18,760 bases of DNA from NCBI GenBank assembly GCA_964398885.1, contig CAYNOU010000054.1, positions 1 through 18,760 of the forward strand, read 5' to 3'. Shown piece after piece: positions 7,073-14,103 of this stretch. A program made the position numbers and the translations under genes. The notes below the pieces were generated by a model. It made no database searches. It was given only the letters and a program-made list of their open reading frames with translations, and was not told where the DNA came from. The stretch's first letter is position 1. Every line of letters starts with the position of its first letter. The DNA comes from JAGMCF01 sp964398885. GTDB lineage: Bacteria > Cloacimonadota > Cloacimonadia > JGIOTU-2.

Positions 7073-8468
7073 AAGCATAGAAAATCAACAAACTATTAAA
7101 AATCCTACAAGCTATACTGGTATTGGATTGCATACAGGAAAAATAAGCACAGTGACTTTCAAACCAGCACCTGCCAATACAGGTATTATTTTTCGTAGGG
7201 TAGATTTGCCGGGGAAGCCAGAAATTCCTGCTGACCTCAAACATGTAACCGGTCTTGAAAGAGGTACAAATATTGGTATAAAAGAGGTTAAGGTTGCTAC
7301 AATTGAGCATGTTTTAGCTGCAATAAGAGGTTTAGAAATAGATAACATTATTGTTGAGGTTGATGATGAAGAGCTTCCCGTTGCAGACGGCAGCTCTATT
7401 GAATTTGTCAAGGCGCTTCGCAAGAGTGAGATAGTTGAACAAGGTGCTGAACGAAAATACCTTGCAATTACAAAGCCAATGTCTTTCTCAGTCCCTGAAC
7501 ATAATGTTGATGTTGTTGTAGTCCCATCAGAATCTCTCAAAATCACTTTTTTTATTGATTTTAATCATCCTAATTTTAAACCTCAATACACTTCTATGGT
7601 TTCATTAAGGGATGAATTTGAGGAAGGATTTGCATCAGCCAGGACATTCTGCTTTGTAAAGGATATAAAATCGCTCAGAGTAGCAGGATTAATAAAAGGT
7701 GGCAGTTTAGATAATGCTGTTGTAATTGGAGAAGATGATATGTCTGACCCTGAATTTCAAGAATTAAAAGAACTTTTTGGCTTTAAAGGTAAGTTGAAAT
7801 TGAATAAAGATAAGATACTTAATCCCAAACCATTGCGTTATTATAATGAGTTCGTCAGGCATAAAGTCATAGATTTAATAGGAGATCTTGCATTGCTTGG
7901 CATCCCTCTAAAAGGGCATATTCTTGCTGCTCGCTCTGGACATAAAACTAATATTGAATTAATAAAGAAGATTCGTAAATTATATGAAAATGAGATTCTT
8001 AAAACTAAATATCAGAAAAAACTTGTAAAAGGTGTAGTTTTTGACAATGAAGCAATTAAACGTATCTTACCTCATCGCTATCCATTCCTATTAGTTGATA
8101 AAATAACAGGATTTGTAGCCGGAGAAAATATAGTTGGGGTGAAAAATGTCTCAACCAATGAACCATTTTTTCAAGGACATTTCCCAGGACATCCAGTTAT
8201 GCCCGGGGTGTTGATTATAGAAGCTATGGCTCAAACTGGTGGTATATTAATTCTTAATGAATGTGAGAACCCGCAAGACTATGTAGCTTACTTTGTTTCA
8301 ATAGATAAAGTTAAATTCCGAAAGCCTGTTGTGCCCGGTGATAGGTTGGAGTTCAAAATGAGATTAGTAAAATCTAAAGTAGGTATGACAATTATGGAAG
8401 GCAAGGCTTATGTTGATAATGAGCTTGTTTGTGAAGGTATTTTTAAAGCAAAGATAGTAAAGAAATGA
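7065..8468 (+). CDS. lpxC-fabZ: Bifunctional LpxC deacetylase / FabZ dehydratase fusion
   Basis: Two enzymes are joined in 467 residues. LpxC (about 1-315) is the zinc deacetylase that commits UDP-acyl-GlcNAc to lipid A. Its metal ligands are visible: H82 in EHVLAAIRGLEIDN, and H266 and D270 in RHKVIDLIGD. H293 in AARSGHKTN matches the catalytic histidine. FabZ (about 320-467) dehydrates 3-hydroxyacyl-ACP in fatty acid elongation. It begins ILPHRYPFLLVDKI and carries catalytic H372 in QGHFPGHP and E386 in IIEAMAQ. All key residues are present, so both halves should be active. This fusion is known in Bacteroidota, Chlorobiota and relatives. It places the LpxC step and the enzyme competing for hydroxyacyl-ACP under one expression level. 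The stop overlaps lpxA as ATGA. Confidence 0.95.
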   Translation: MFESIENQQTIKNPTSYTGIGLHTGKISTVTFKPAPANTGIIFRRVDLPGKPEIPADLKHVTGLERGTNIGIKEVKVATIEHVLAAIRGLEIDNIIVEVDDEELPVADGSSIEFVKALRKSEIVEQGAERKYLAITKPMSFSVPEHNVDVVVVPSESLKITFFIDFNHPNFKPQYTSMVSLRDEFEEGFASARTFCFVKDIKSLRVAGLIKGGSLDNAVVIGEDDMSDPEFQELKELFGFKGKLKLNKDKILNPKPLRYYNEFVRHKVIDLIGDLALLGIPLKGHILAARSGHKTNIELIKKIRKLYENEILKTKYQKKLVKGVVFDNEAIKRILPHRYPFLLVDKITGFVAGENIVGVKNVSTNEPFFQGHFPGHPVMPGVLIIEAMAQTGGILILNECENPQDYVAYFVSIDKVKFRKPVVPGDRLEFKMRLVKSKVGMTIMEGKAYVDNELVCEGIFKAKIVKK

Positions 8469-9241
8469 CAATCAAAATTCATCCTACAGCAATTGTTGAT
8501 AAAAATGCAGAAATAGAAGAGGATGTAGTTATAGGCCCTTTTACAATTATTGGTCCTGAAGTTAAAATCAAAAAAGGCGTACAGATAGCTTCTAATGTTG
8601 TTGTTGATGGCAGAACCGATATAGGTAACAATTGTCGTATCTTTCACTCCGCTGTGATTGGCACAATACCGCAAGACCTGAAATATAAAGGTGAAAACAC
8701 ACAAACGATTATTGGAGATGGAACTATAGTTAGAGAATTTGTAACTATAAATCGTTCTACCCGTATAGACTATCCAACAAAAATTGGTGAGAACTGTTTA
8801 CTAATGACATATGTTCATGTGGCTCATAATTGTCAAATAGGAAATTATGTTATTTTGGCAAATTCTGTTAACCTTGCAGGACATGTTCTGATTGAGGATA
8901 GAGCATCAATTGGTGGAATGACACCAGTTCATCAATTTGTTAGAATTGGATGCTATTCTTTCATAGGTGGGTTTTCAAGAATTACCCAGGATGTTGCCCC
9001 CTATACAAAAGGCACAGGAATTCCGTATAAATCAGTCGGATTAAATTCAGTTGGATTAATGCGAAATAATTTTTCTGAGAAGACGAAAATTCTCTTAAAA
9101 AAGATGTATAGAATATTTTATAATTCCCATCTAAATACCACTCAGGCAGTCAATAAGATTAAAGATGAGGTAGAGATAATTGATGAGGTTGCACATTTTT
9201 TAGAGTTTGTACAGAACTCTAAAAGAGGCATTGCTAAATAA
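8465..9241 (+). CDS. lpxA: LpxA, UDP-N-acetylglucosamine O-acyltransferase
   Basis: LpxA adds the first hydroxyacyl chain to UDP-GlcNAc and starts lipid A synthesis. The 258-aa length is standard. The N-terminal two thirds are hexapeptide repeats forming a beta helix (opening IHPTAIVDKNAEIEEDVVIG). The catalytic histidine is H121 in YVHVAHNCQIGN, corresponding to H125 of E. coli; H118 matches H122. The conserved GGFSRITQDVAPYTKGTG segment follows at about 166-185, then the C-terminal helical domain. The gene starts inside the stop of lpxC-fabZ (ATGA), so it is the fourth gene of the skp-lpxD-lpxC/fabZ-lpxA run. No lpxB follows; the next gene is HU with its own promoter. Confidence 0.95.
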   Translation: MTIKIHPTAIVDKNAEIEEDVVIGPFTIIGPEVKIKKGVQIASNVVVDGRTDIGNNCRIFHSAVIGTIPQDLKYKGENTQTIIGDGTIVREFVTINRSTRIDYPTKIGENCLLMTYVHVAHNCQIGNYVILANSVNLAGHVLIEDRASIGGMTPVHQFVRIGCYSFIGGFSRITQDVAPYTKGTGIPYKSVGLNSVGLMRNNFSEKTKILLKKMYRIFYNSHLNTTQAVNKIKDEVEIIDEVAHFLEFVQNSKRGIAK

Positions 9242-9268
9242 TAAAAATGTTAAAATGTAATAAAAAAT

Positions 9269-9299
9269 TTGACAAGTATAAAACTAAAGCTAATATATG
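9269..9299 (+). promoter_or_regulatory. Promoter for the HU gene
   Basis: A perfect TTGACA (9269-9274) is followed by TAATAT (9291-9296) at a 16-nt spacing, about 42 nt before the HU start codon. The TTG of this -35 opens a longer reading frame, but the real start is the ATG at 9338. This would give the abundant HU protein its own transcript, apart from the lpx genes. Confidence 0.5.
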
Positions 9300-9337
9300 T
9301 TACACTGAAGTTTCATAAAAAGATCTTGGAGGATTAT

Positions 9338-9610
9338 ATGACAAAGCAAGACTTGATTGAAAAGGTTGCAATGGAAATTGATGTTTCCAAAAAGAAGGCA
9401 GATGATGCTATCAATACAATTCTTGATAGTATTAAGCTAAGTTTGGAAAAAGGCGAGAAGGTGACACTTGTTGGTTTTGGTACTTTTAGCGTAGTAAAAA
9501 GAGCTGCACGTATTGGTGTAAATCCTGCAACAGGTGCCAAACTTAACATTCCAGCTACTAAGGTAGCCAAATTCAAACCCGGAAAAAAATTGAAGGAGGC
9601 TGTAAAGTAG
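9338..9610 (+). CDS. hup: HU/IHF-family DNA-binding protein
   Basis: This 90-aa histone-like protein bends and compacts DNA as a dimer. It opens MTKQDLIEKVA, followed by the helical dimer region. It then has the family signature VGFGTFSVVKRAARIGVNPATG, with the Pro at the tip of the DNA-binding arm. It ends KVAKFKPGKKLKEAV. The ATG at 9338 is chosen because GGAGG lies 5 nt ahead and because the usual HU length is 90; a longer frame back to 9269 would run through the promoter. It stands alone: a promoter ahead and a strong terminator behind (9621-9656). Whether it acts as HU or as an IHF-type protein cannot be told from one subunit; HU is more likely. Confidence 0.93.
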   Translation: MTKQDLIEKVAMEIDVSKKKADDAINTILDSIKLSLEKGEKVTLVGFGTFSVVKRAARIGVNPATGAKLNIPATKVAKFKPGKKLKEAVK

Positions 9611-9620
9611 TATTATTTTA

Positions 9621-9656
9621 TTAAAAAGGCAAGGAGATATCTTCTTGCCTTTTTAA
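9621..9656 (+). terminator. Terminator after the HU gene
   Basis: A 13-bp perfect stem (TTAAAAAGGCAAG at 9621-9633 with its complement at 9644-9656) has a 10-nt loop. The right arm ends in a run of five T. It lies 10 nt after the HU stop. The A-rich left arm and T-rich right arm could work in both directions. Confidence 0.8.
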
Positions 9657-9678
9657 TACAAACAAATTAGGATTCAAA

Positions 9679-10809
9679 ATGAAATTTTCAATTGAAAAAA
9701 ATCAAATCTTAAATAAAATACAATTTATAAACAGTATCGTTCCAATTCGGAATCCTTTACCAATCCTTACAAACATATTGCTTGAAGCTGATGAAGAAAA
9801 CAATATCATTAGATTATCCTCTACAGATTTGGAAGTTACTGCTGTTTCAGAAATAGAATGTCAGGTAAAAGAAGGTGGGAAGATTGCAATTCCTGCCAAA
9901 AATATTACAGAGATAATCAGATACATACCTGAAGACGAAATTCATTTTTCTGTAAAAGAAAATAAATGTAGGATTAAATGTCTTAACACTGATTTCAGTT
10001 TAATTTGTGCAAATCCAGAAGACTTTCCAGAAATCCCAGAAAGAAACTGGGAAAGTAGTTTTACAATTAATGCTAAATTGTTTTCTAAGATAGTTGAAAA
10101 AACATCTTTTGCTATTTCTGACCAATTCGGACGCCCCGCATTCTCTGGAATTCTTTGGGAATTAGATGAGCATTTACAGAAAATGGTTGCTACTGATGGA
10201 AAAAGATTGGGAAAATATGAAACCCAACTTCCACTAAATATTGAGAAGAGAAGCATAATTATGCCAATTAAAGGTCTAAATCTTGTCCGAAGAATAATTA
10301 CTGATGAGATTCCAGATTTGAGAATACTTGCAGAAGAAAGTGCTATTAGCTTTGATTATAACTCATATAAAATTTATTCCCGCTTAATTGAAGCTAATTA
10401 TCCTGACTATGAAGCTGTTATTCCATACGACAATTCCAAAATTGTTGAGATAGATTTAGAGTCATTAAAAAATGCTGTCCATCGGGTTTCTCTGCTTGCG
10501 TCTGAAGACACCTTTACTGTAATGCTGAATTTTTCAAAGAATCAATTAGAGATTTCCTCTGAAGATGTTGAGAAAGGTTCGGCAGATGAAATTTTGGAAA
10601 TCGGTGCTGAATCAATTAAAATTGAAAGTTTTCAGATTGGTTTTAACTATAAATATTTGTTGGAAATATTAAATCTTATTGATAGCGAAAAGGTTCAAAT
10701 TAAATTTGAGAATAGTTTAGACCCGGTATTATGTTACAATACAGAATATCCTGAAAACGAACAGAATGTTTTTCTACTAATGCCTTTAAGATTGTCTGAG
10801 AGCATATAA
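9679..10809 (+). CDS. dnaN: DNA polymerase III beta subunit (sliding clamp)
   Basis: DnaN forms the ring that holds the replicative polymerase on DNA. The 376-aa protein has the three repeated clamp domains. It opens MKFSIEKNQILNKIQFINSIVPIRNPLPIL. ATDGKRLGKYE in the second domain (about residues 172-182) is the highly conserved clamp signature. The C-terminus LLMPLRL is the family's end motif, near the partner-binding pocket. An AGGA precedes the ATG. It is flanked by hup and hflX and not by dnaA or recF, so this locus is not the classic dnaA-dnaN origin region. The terminator at 10834-10863 ends the transcript. Confidence 0.95.
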   Translation: MKFSIEKNQILNKIQFINSIVPIRNPLPILTNILLEADEENNIIRLSSTDLEVTAVSEIECQVKEGGKIAIPAKNITEIIRYIPEDEIHFSVKENKCRIKCLNTDFSLICANPEDFPEIPERNWESSFTINAKLFSKIVEKTSFAISDQFGRPAFSGILWELDEHLQKMVATDGKRLGKYETQLPLNIEKRSIIMPIKGLNLVRRIITDEIPDLRILAEESAISFDYNSYKIYSRLIEANYPDYEAVIPYDNSKIVEIDLESLKNAVHRVSLLASEDTFTVMLNFSKNQLEISSEDVEKGSADEILEIGAESIKIESFQIGFNYKYLLEILNLIDSEKVQIKFENSLDPVLCYNTEYPENEQNVFLLMPLRLSESI

Positions 10810-10833
10810 TTTCTTTTATAAAAAGTTGATAAT

Positions 10834-10863
10834 AAGCACCAGTTTTCTAATTGGTGCTTTTTT
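10834..10863 (+). terminator. Terminator between dnaN and hflX
   Basis: The stem AAGCACCA (10834-10841) pairs with TGGTGCTT (10852-10859) and is followed by a six-T run (10858-10863). It lies 24 nt after the dnaN stop and just overlaps the hflX stop codon. It serves dnaN. On the minus strand the hairpin has only a poor T-run. Confidence 0.8.
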
Positions 10864-12184
10864 ATTTGTGACGATTTACTGCGCTTCTTCCAGCCATACG
10901 CCTGGTTTTAATTTCATATTTTCTGAAGATATCAAACTTCTGAGCATATAGTCTATATGTAACCTTGATTCTGAATCTTGAAAAATTGTTGTTGTATTTT
11001 TTGCTTAAAATTTCTGCGTTGTTGTATAAAAATGAAACTAATTTTTGATTATTATTTGGAATTTTCAGATTAACTCTTCGCTTCTTTTTAGATAAGATTT
11101 TTTCAATATATTTTTCAATCTCTTCAAAATATTCTCCTGATTTGGCTGATACGAATACAGAGTTTGGAAAATCCATCTTTAATTTTTTCTTCATAAAAAG
11201 GAACTGATACCTTGGCAGTAAATCAATTTTATTAAAAACAAGCAACATCTCGTTATCTTCCGCCCCGATTTCCTTCAAAGTAGAAAAAACTGTTTCTATA
11301 TATTCATACAATTTTGGATGAGAAATGTCAATTATATGAAGAAGGAAATCAGCGTTTATTACTTCTTGCAAAGTAGCATGAAAAGAAGAAATTAGGTATG
11401 GAGGGAGTTTACGAATAAAACCAATTGTATCTGAAATAATAATTTTATCTTTAGAAGATAATGTTTTACCTTTCGTTGTTGTATCTAAAGTGGAGAATAA
11501 TTTATTAACAGTATAAATGTTGGATGATGTTAACTTATTCAATACAGTAGTTTTGCCAGCATTAGTATAACCAACGATTCCGACAGAAAAAAGATTGCTC
11601 CGTTTTTTCCGTTTAATCTCAGTGGTTTTTTCAACAGCTTTTAGCTTTGACTTAAGGAAAGAAATCCTATCATTAATTCGTCTTCGGTCAACCTCTAATT
11701 GTTTTTCACCCGGACCGCGAAAGCCAATACCACCTTCTATTCTGGATAGATGAGGCCATTTTCCTTTAAGTCTGGAGAGATTATACTCAAGTTGTGCTAA
11801 CTCCACTTGTAATTTGCTTTGACGAGTTTTTGCATGTTGAGCAAATATATCTAAGATTAATTGTGTGCGGTCAATTATTTTTAGATTTGTAATTTTTGAT
11901 AGATTTCTATCCTGATAGGGTGACAGATTATCGTCAAAAATTATTACATTGGCATGTTTATTTTTTGCGGTTTTTGATACTTCCTTTGCTTTGCCAGAAC
12001 CTATGTAATGTGCGGAGTGTGGATAAGGTCTTGATTGTTTTTCAACCCCCACCACTTCTACATTTGAGGTTACAGTAAGCAAAGATAATTCCTGAAGAGA
12101 TTCCTCTACATCATAGTTGGATTTGTCTTCAGTTTGCAGTCCAACTAAAATTGCTTTTTCAGTTTTTGTTTCTGTCTTGAAAAT
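10862..12184 (-). CDS. hflX: HflX ribosome-associated GTPase, probable ATT start
   Basis: HflX is a GTPase that binds the 50S subunit and splits stalled ribosomes under stress. The N-terminal domain has the glycine-rich linker GGIGFRGPGEKQLEVDRRRI. The G domain has G1 GYTNAGKTT, G3 DTIGF, G4 NKID and G5 SAKSG. The first ATG/GTG/TTG codon in frame is TTG at 12082. That start would remove conserved family sequence, because the frame upstream reads KAILVGLQTEDK...ESLQELSLL, the usual HflX beginning. The frame is open back to 12187. No standard start is present there, but an ATT at 12184 has GAGG six bases ahead and gives 440 aa, a normal length. I therefore place the start at this ATT. The gene lies 21 nt after the stop of the 587-aa gene on the same strand. 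Confidence 0.88.
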   Translation of the reverse strand: MFKTETKTEKAILVGLQTEDKSNYDVEESLQELSLLTVTSNVEVVGVEKQSRPYPHSAHYIGSGKAKEVSKTAKNKHANVIIFDDNLSPYQDRNLSKITNLKIIDRTQLILDIFAQHAKTRQSKLQVELAQLEYNLSRLKGKWPHLSRIEGGIGFRGPGEKQLEVDRRRINDRISFLKSKLKAVEKTTEIKRKKRSNLFSVGIVGYTNAGKTTVLNKLTSSNIYTVNKLFSTLDTTTKGKTLSSKDKIIISDTIGFIRKLPPYLISSFHATLQEVINADFLLHIIDISHPKLYEYIETVFSTLKEIGAEDNEMLLVFNKIDLLPRYQFLFMKKKLKMDFPNSVFVSAKSGEYFEEIEKYIEKILSKKKRRVNLKIPNNNQKLVSFLYNNAEILSKKYNNNFSRFRIKVTYRLYAQKFDIFRKYEIKTRRMAGRSAVNRHK

Positions 12185-12205
12185 AACTTACCTCGCGGAA
12201 ATAGT

Positions 12206-13969
12206 TTATCTTAGAAGCAACATCTTCTGGCTAACTTTGGTTTTCCCATCAATTTCTAAATTATAAAGATATATTCCACTTGGGACTGGTTTACTTTTTT
12301 CGTCAGTTCCATCCCATGATATGGAGTAAAGCGACTCTGTCGCTTTTGCGGAGAGAGACTCTCCGCACTCCAAACATCTTACGAACTGTCCTTTAAGATT
12401 ATAAATATTTATCTTTGCCTGCCGGGGCGTAGCGTAGCGAAGACTGGTGGCTGAAAAAGAAATCGTGGTCGAGCCCGTGAATGGATTGGGGAAGTTTATC
12501 AATTGATATCCATATTTTTCAGCTATTTCTGGCAAGTGGTCAATACTTGTTAAATCTATATCAAGAACAGTAGCTAATTCAATTGGGTCAATCTCACCTT
12601 GATTAGTGCTACCTGCGTAAGCAAAGCGTCCATGAGATATATAGTGCAATCCAATAATTGGAAAGTATAGTGAAGTTCCTTGTATAGGATTGATAATATC
12701 AACATAACCCATATTTACCAATTGTCCACATATATTGCATGTTTCTAATCCCCAAACTTCACAATATTCCAAATAAACCTGATCAGTTGGTGGTGTTCCA
12801 CCGAACTCAACCACAGGCAAGTCGCTGATATACTCAATAATTACTTCTGTGATTTCCTGTCCATCATCTATACCTAAATTATGCGTTTGAGGATTGTTTG
12901 GACCAGTCTCATAATATAATTCAGAAGGATTATTCAGTCCATCATCGTCATTATCATTTGCGGTTTCTACTATGAGATGCTGTGTATCAAAAGGTGCTAA
13001 AACTTCTTTCAAAAGTTCAATATCAACTCTTGATGTATCTCCTTCAATTATATATGAAAAACTGCCATGTTCCATAAAATGGAGTGCCATATAAGGAATA
13101 CCTATTTCAAGATTGCGGAGAGGATTATATATCACAACAAATCCCATATTTGCTGTTTCTCCACAGATTGGGCAGTTGTAAAATCCATTAGCAAAAACAT
13201 CCACAGCATAGCATATAGTATCAGATATTTCTCTGGGTAAAGAATCAATTATGGTTTTGTATGATTTTGCAATAGAATCTGCAGAAGTAGGATACAAACT
13301 AAAACAATGAGTGCCTAAAAGTATTTCCTCTCTATAACTCAGATAGTCATTATCAGGGTCATCACCAACTGGTAACCAATGGTCATCAGCAAGAAGAGAT
13401 GCTCCTGAAGCTAATAAGAAAGCAGCAGCTATTGGTAATGCTTTTCTGCCAAGATTTGCAATATGATGTGGCAAAAGTTTTATCTCTGGTTCTGAAAATA
13501 TTTGTTTGCACTCATTGTAAATTTTCTGATAATATGGAATAAGCGAAGGTGTGATTCTACAATTTGGGCAAACCCAGTGAAAGAGTATCTCCTGCTCCTT
13601 GCCAATATACGGATTTTTTGTGTATCCATTTTCAACAAAGTTTTTCACACAACATGATGGATAACCGAAAAGAAATCCTTCCTTTTCTCTGTCAGACTTT
13701 TGAATAGTTATAGGTTTGTTCTCAAAATTTTTAAGATAGATGTCTAAATATCTGGATTTGGTGCTAAATATAGTTTCGCTGGTGTATTTTCCATTGAGAA
13801 GTTTTCTTTTTATATTTTCTACTTTCAAACCGTATCTTTTCAAAATTTTGGCTTGTCCAGATTTTATTGGTATCCCTTTTTCCCAGCGGCTTAATGGCTT
13901 TATTTGATGTTTCGTAAGCATTGCTAAATACGCCAGTTGGAAGTCTAACTTTGTCAGCGAATTTTTCAT
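12206..13969 (-). CDS. Cys-rich / duplicated CxxCG-HxxxH protein with T9SS tail, 587 aa
   Basis: No known name. The ATG at 13969 is chosen over 14026 because AAGGAGG lies 5 nt ahead, while the longer frame runs over a TTGACA. Residues 1-160 look cytoplasmic, with YPSCCV (C106, C107), H131, CPNC (C134, C137) and C154, as in a metal-binding domain. At 175-194 RK precedes a hydrophobic run (PIAAAFLLASGASLLA) resembling a signal peptide in the wrong place. A unit then occurs twice, at about 200-330 and 337-475: an acidic calcium-loop-like segment (DDPDNDYLSYREE; DNDDDGLNNPSE), then CxxCG, NMG, NP and LHxxxHG (C266, C269, H297, H301; C411, C414, H442, H446). Residues 488-587 are a T9SS type A sorting domain (FPNPF ... 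IYNLKGQ ... SWDGTDE ... PSGIYLYNL ... KMLLLR). Two repeats lie inside that domain. The protein is probably surface-exposed; its role is unknown. Confidence 0.75.
   Translation of the reverse strand: MKNSLTKLDFQLAYLAMLTKHQIKPLSRWEKGIPIKSGQAKILKRYGLKVENIKRKLLNGKYTSETIFSTKSRYLDIYLKNFENKPITIQKSDREKEGFLFGYPSCCVKNFVENGYTKNPYIGKEQEILFHWVCPNCRITPSLIPYYQKIYNECKQIFSEPEIKLLPHHIANLGRKALPIAAAFLLASGASLLADDHWLPVGDDPDNDYLSYREEILLGTHCFSLYPTSADSIAKSYKTIIDSLPREISDTICYAVDVFANGFYNCPICGETANMGFVVIYNPLRNLEIGIPYMALHFMEHGSFSYIIEGDTSRVDIELLKEVLAPFDTQHLIVETANDNDDDGLNNPSELYYETGPNNPQTHNLGIDDGQEITEVIIEYISDLPVVEFGGTPPTDQVYLEYCEVWGLETCNICGQLVNMGYVDIINPIQGTSLYFPIIGLHYISHGRFAYAGSTNQGEIDPIELATVLDIDLTSIDHLPEIAEKYGYQLINFPNPFTGSTTISFSATSLRYATPRQAKINIYNLKGQFVRCLECGESLSAKATESLYSISWDGTDEKSKPVPSGIYLYNLEIDGKTKVSQKMLLLR
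12328..12367. repeat. Pair of perfect hairpin repeats inside a coding sequence
   Basis: Two adjacent perfect hairpins, each with a 3-nt loop, lie in the sorting domain of the 587-aa gene. AAAGCGAC-tct-GTCGCTTT covers 12328-12346. TGCGGAGAG-aga-CTCTCCGCA covers 12347-12367. They are translated in frame as about CGESLSAKATESL (residues 535-547), a stretch that breaks the usual sorting-domain pattern. Confidence 0.8.
12417..12451. repeat. 35-nt dispersed repeat copy inside a coding sequence
   Basis: The unit begins GCCTGCC, has GGCGTAGC in the middle and ends AAGACTGGTGGC. The intergenic unit at 5356-5390 shares GCCTGCC, GGCGTAGC, AAGAC and GGTGG in the same order and is also 35 nt. Here it is translated in frame as TSLRYATPRQAK (about residues 508-519) within the T9SS tail of the 587-aa protein. 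Confidence 0.75.
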
Positions 13970-14103
13970 CTTTTCCTCCTTAATACCTAAAAATATTTTA
14001 TGATAAAAATTGTCAAGGAAATTCATTAAAAAAACTAAAAATTTGACTTAAAAGTGTGAATTTAAATTTAGTGTTATAAGTTTTTCATAGAGGAAGTATA
14101 AAT
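13970..14103. promoter_or_regulatory. Divergent promoter region, 587-aa gene and kdsD
   Basis: This 134-nt AT-rich gap separates two divergent genes. On the minus strand TTGACA (14016-14011) leads toward the 587-aa gene, with TATTTT at 15-nt spacing as a weak -10. On the plus strand TTGACT (14043-14048) leads toward kdsD, with TTTAGT (14067-14072) as a weak -10 at 18 nt. The ribosome sites are clear: AAGGAGG for the minus gene and GAGGAAG (14090-14096) for kdsD. Confidence 0.4.

Noticed and set aside
7112..7546. Long minus-strand open frame opposite lpxC
   Set aside because: Its translation is low-complexity (Ser/Thr/Ile rich) with no domain, and the plus-strand lpxC fully explains the sequence.
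9269..9337. Longer HU start at the TTG at 9269
   Set aside because: That TTG is part of a perfect -35 box; GGAGG precedes the ATG at 9338, which gives the normal 90-aa HU.
13970..14026. Longer start of the 587-aa protein at 14026
   Set aside because: The extension contains a TTGACA promoter motif and the AAGGAGG ribosome site of the ATG at 13969.
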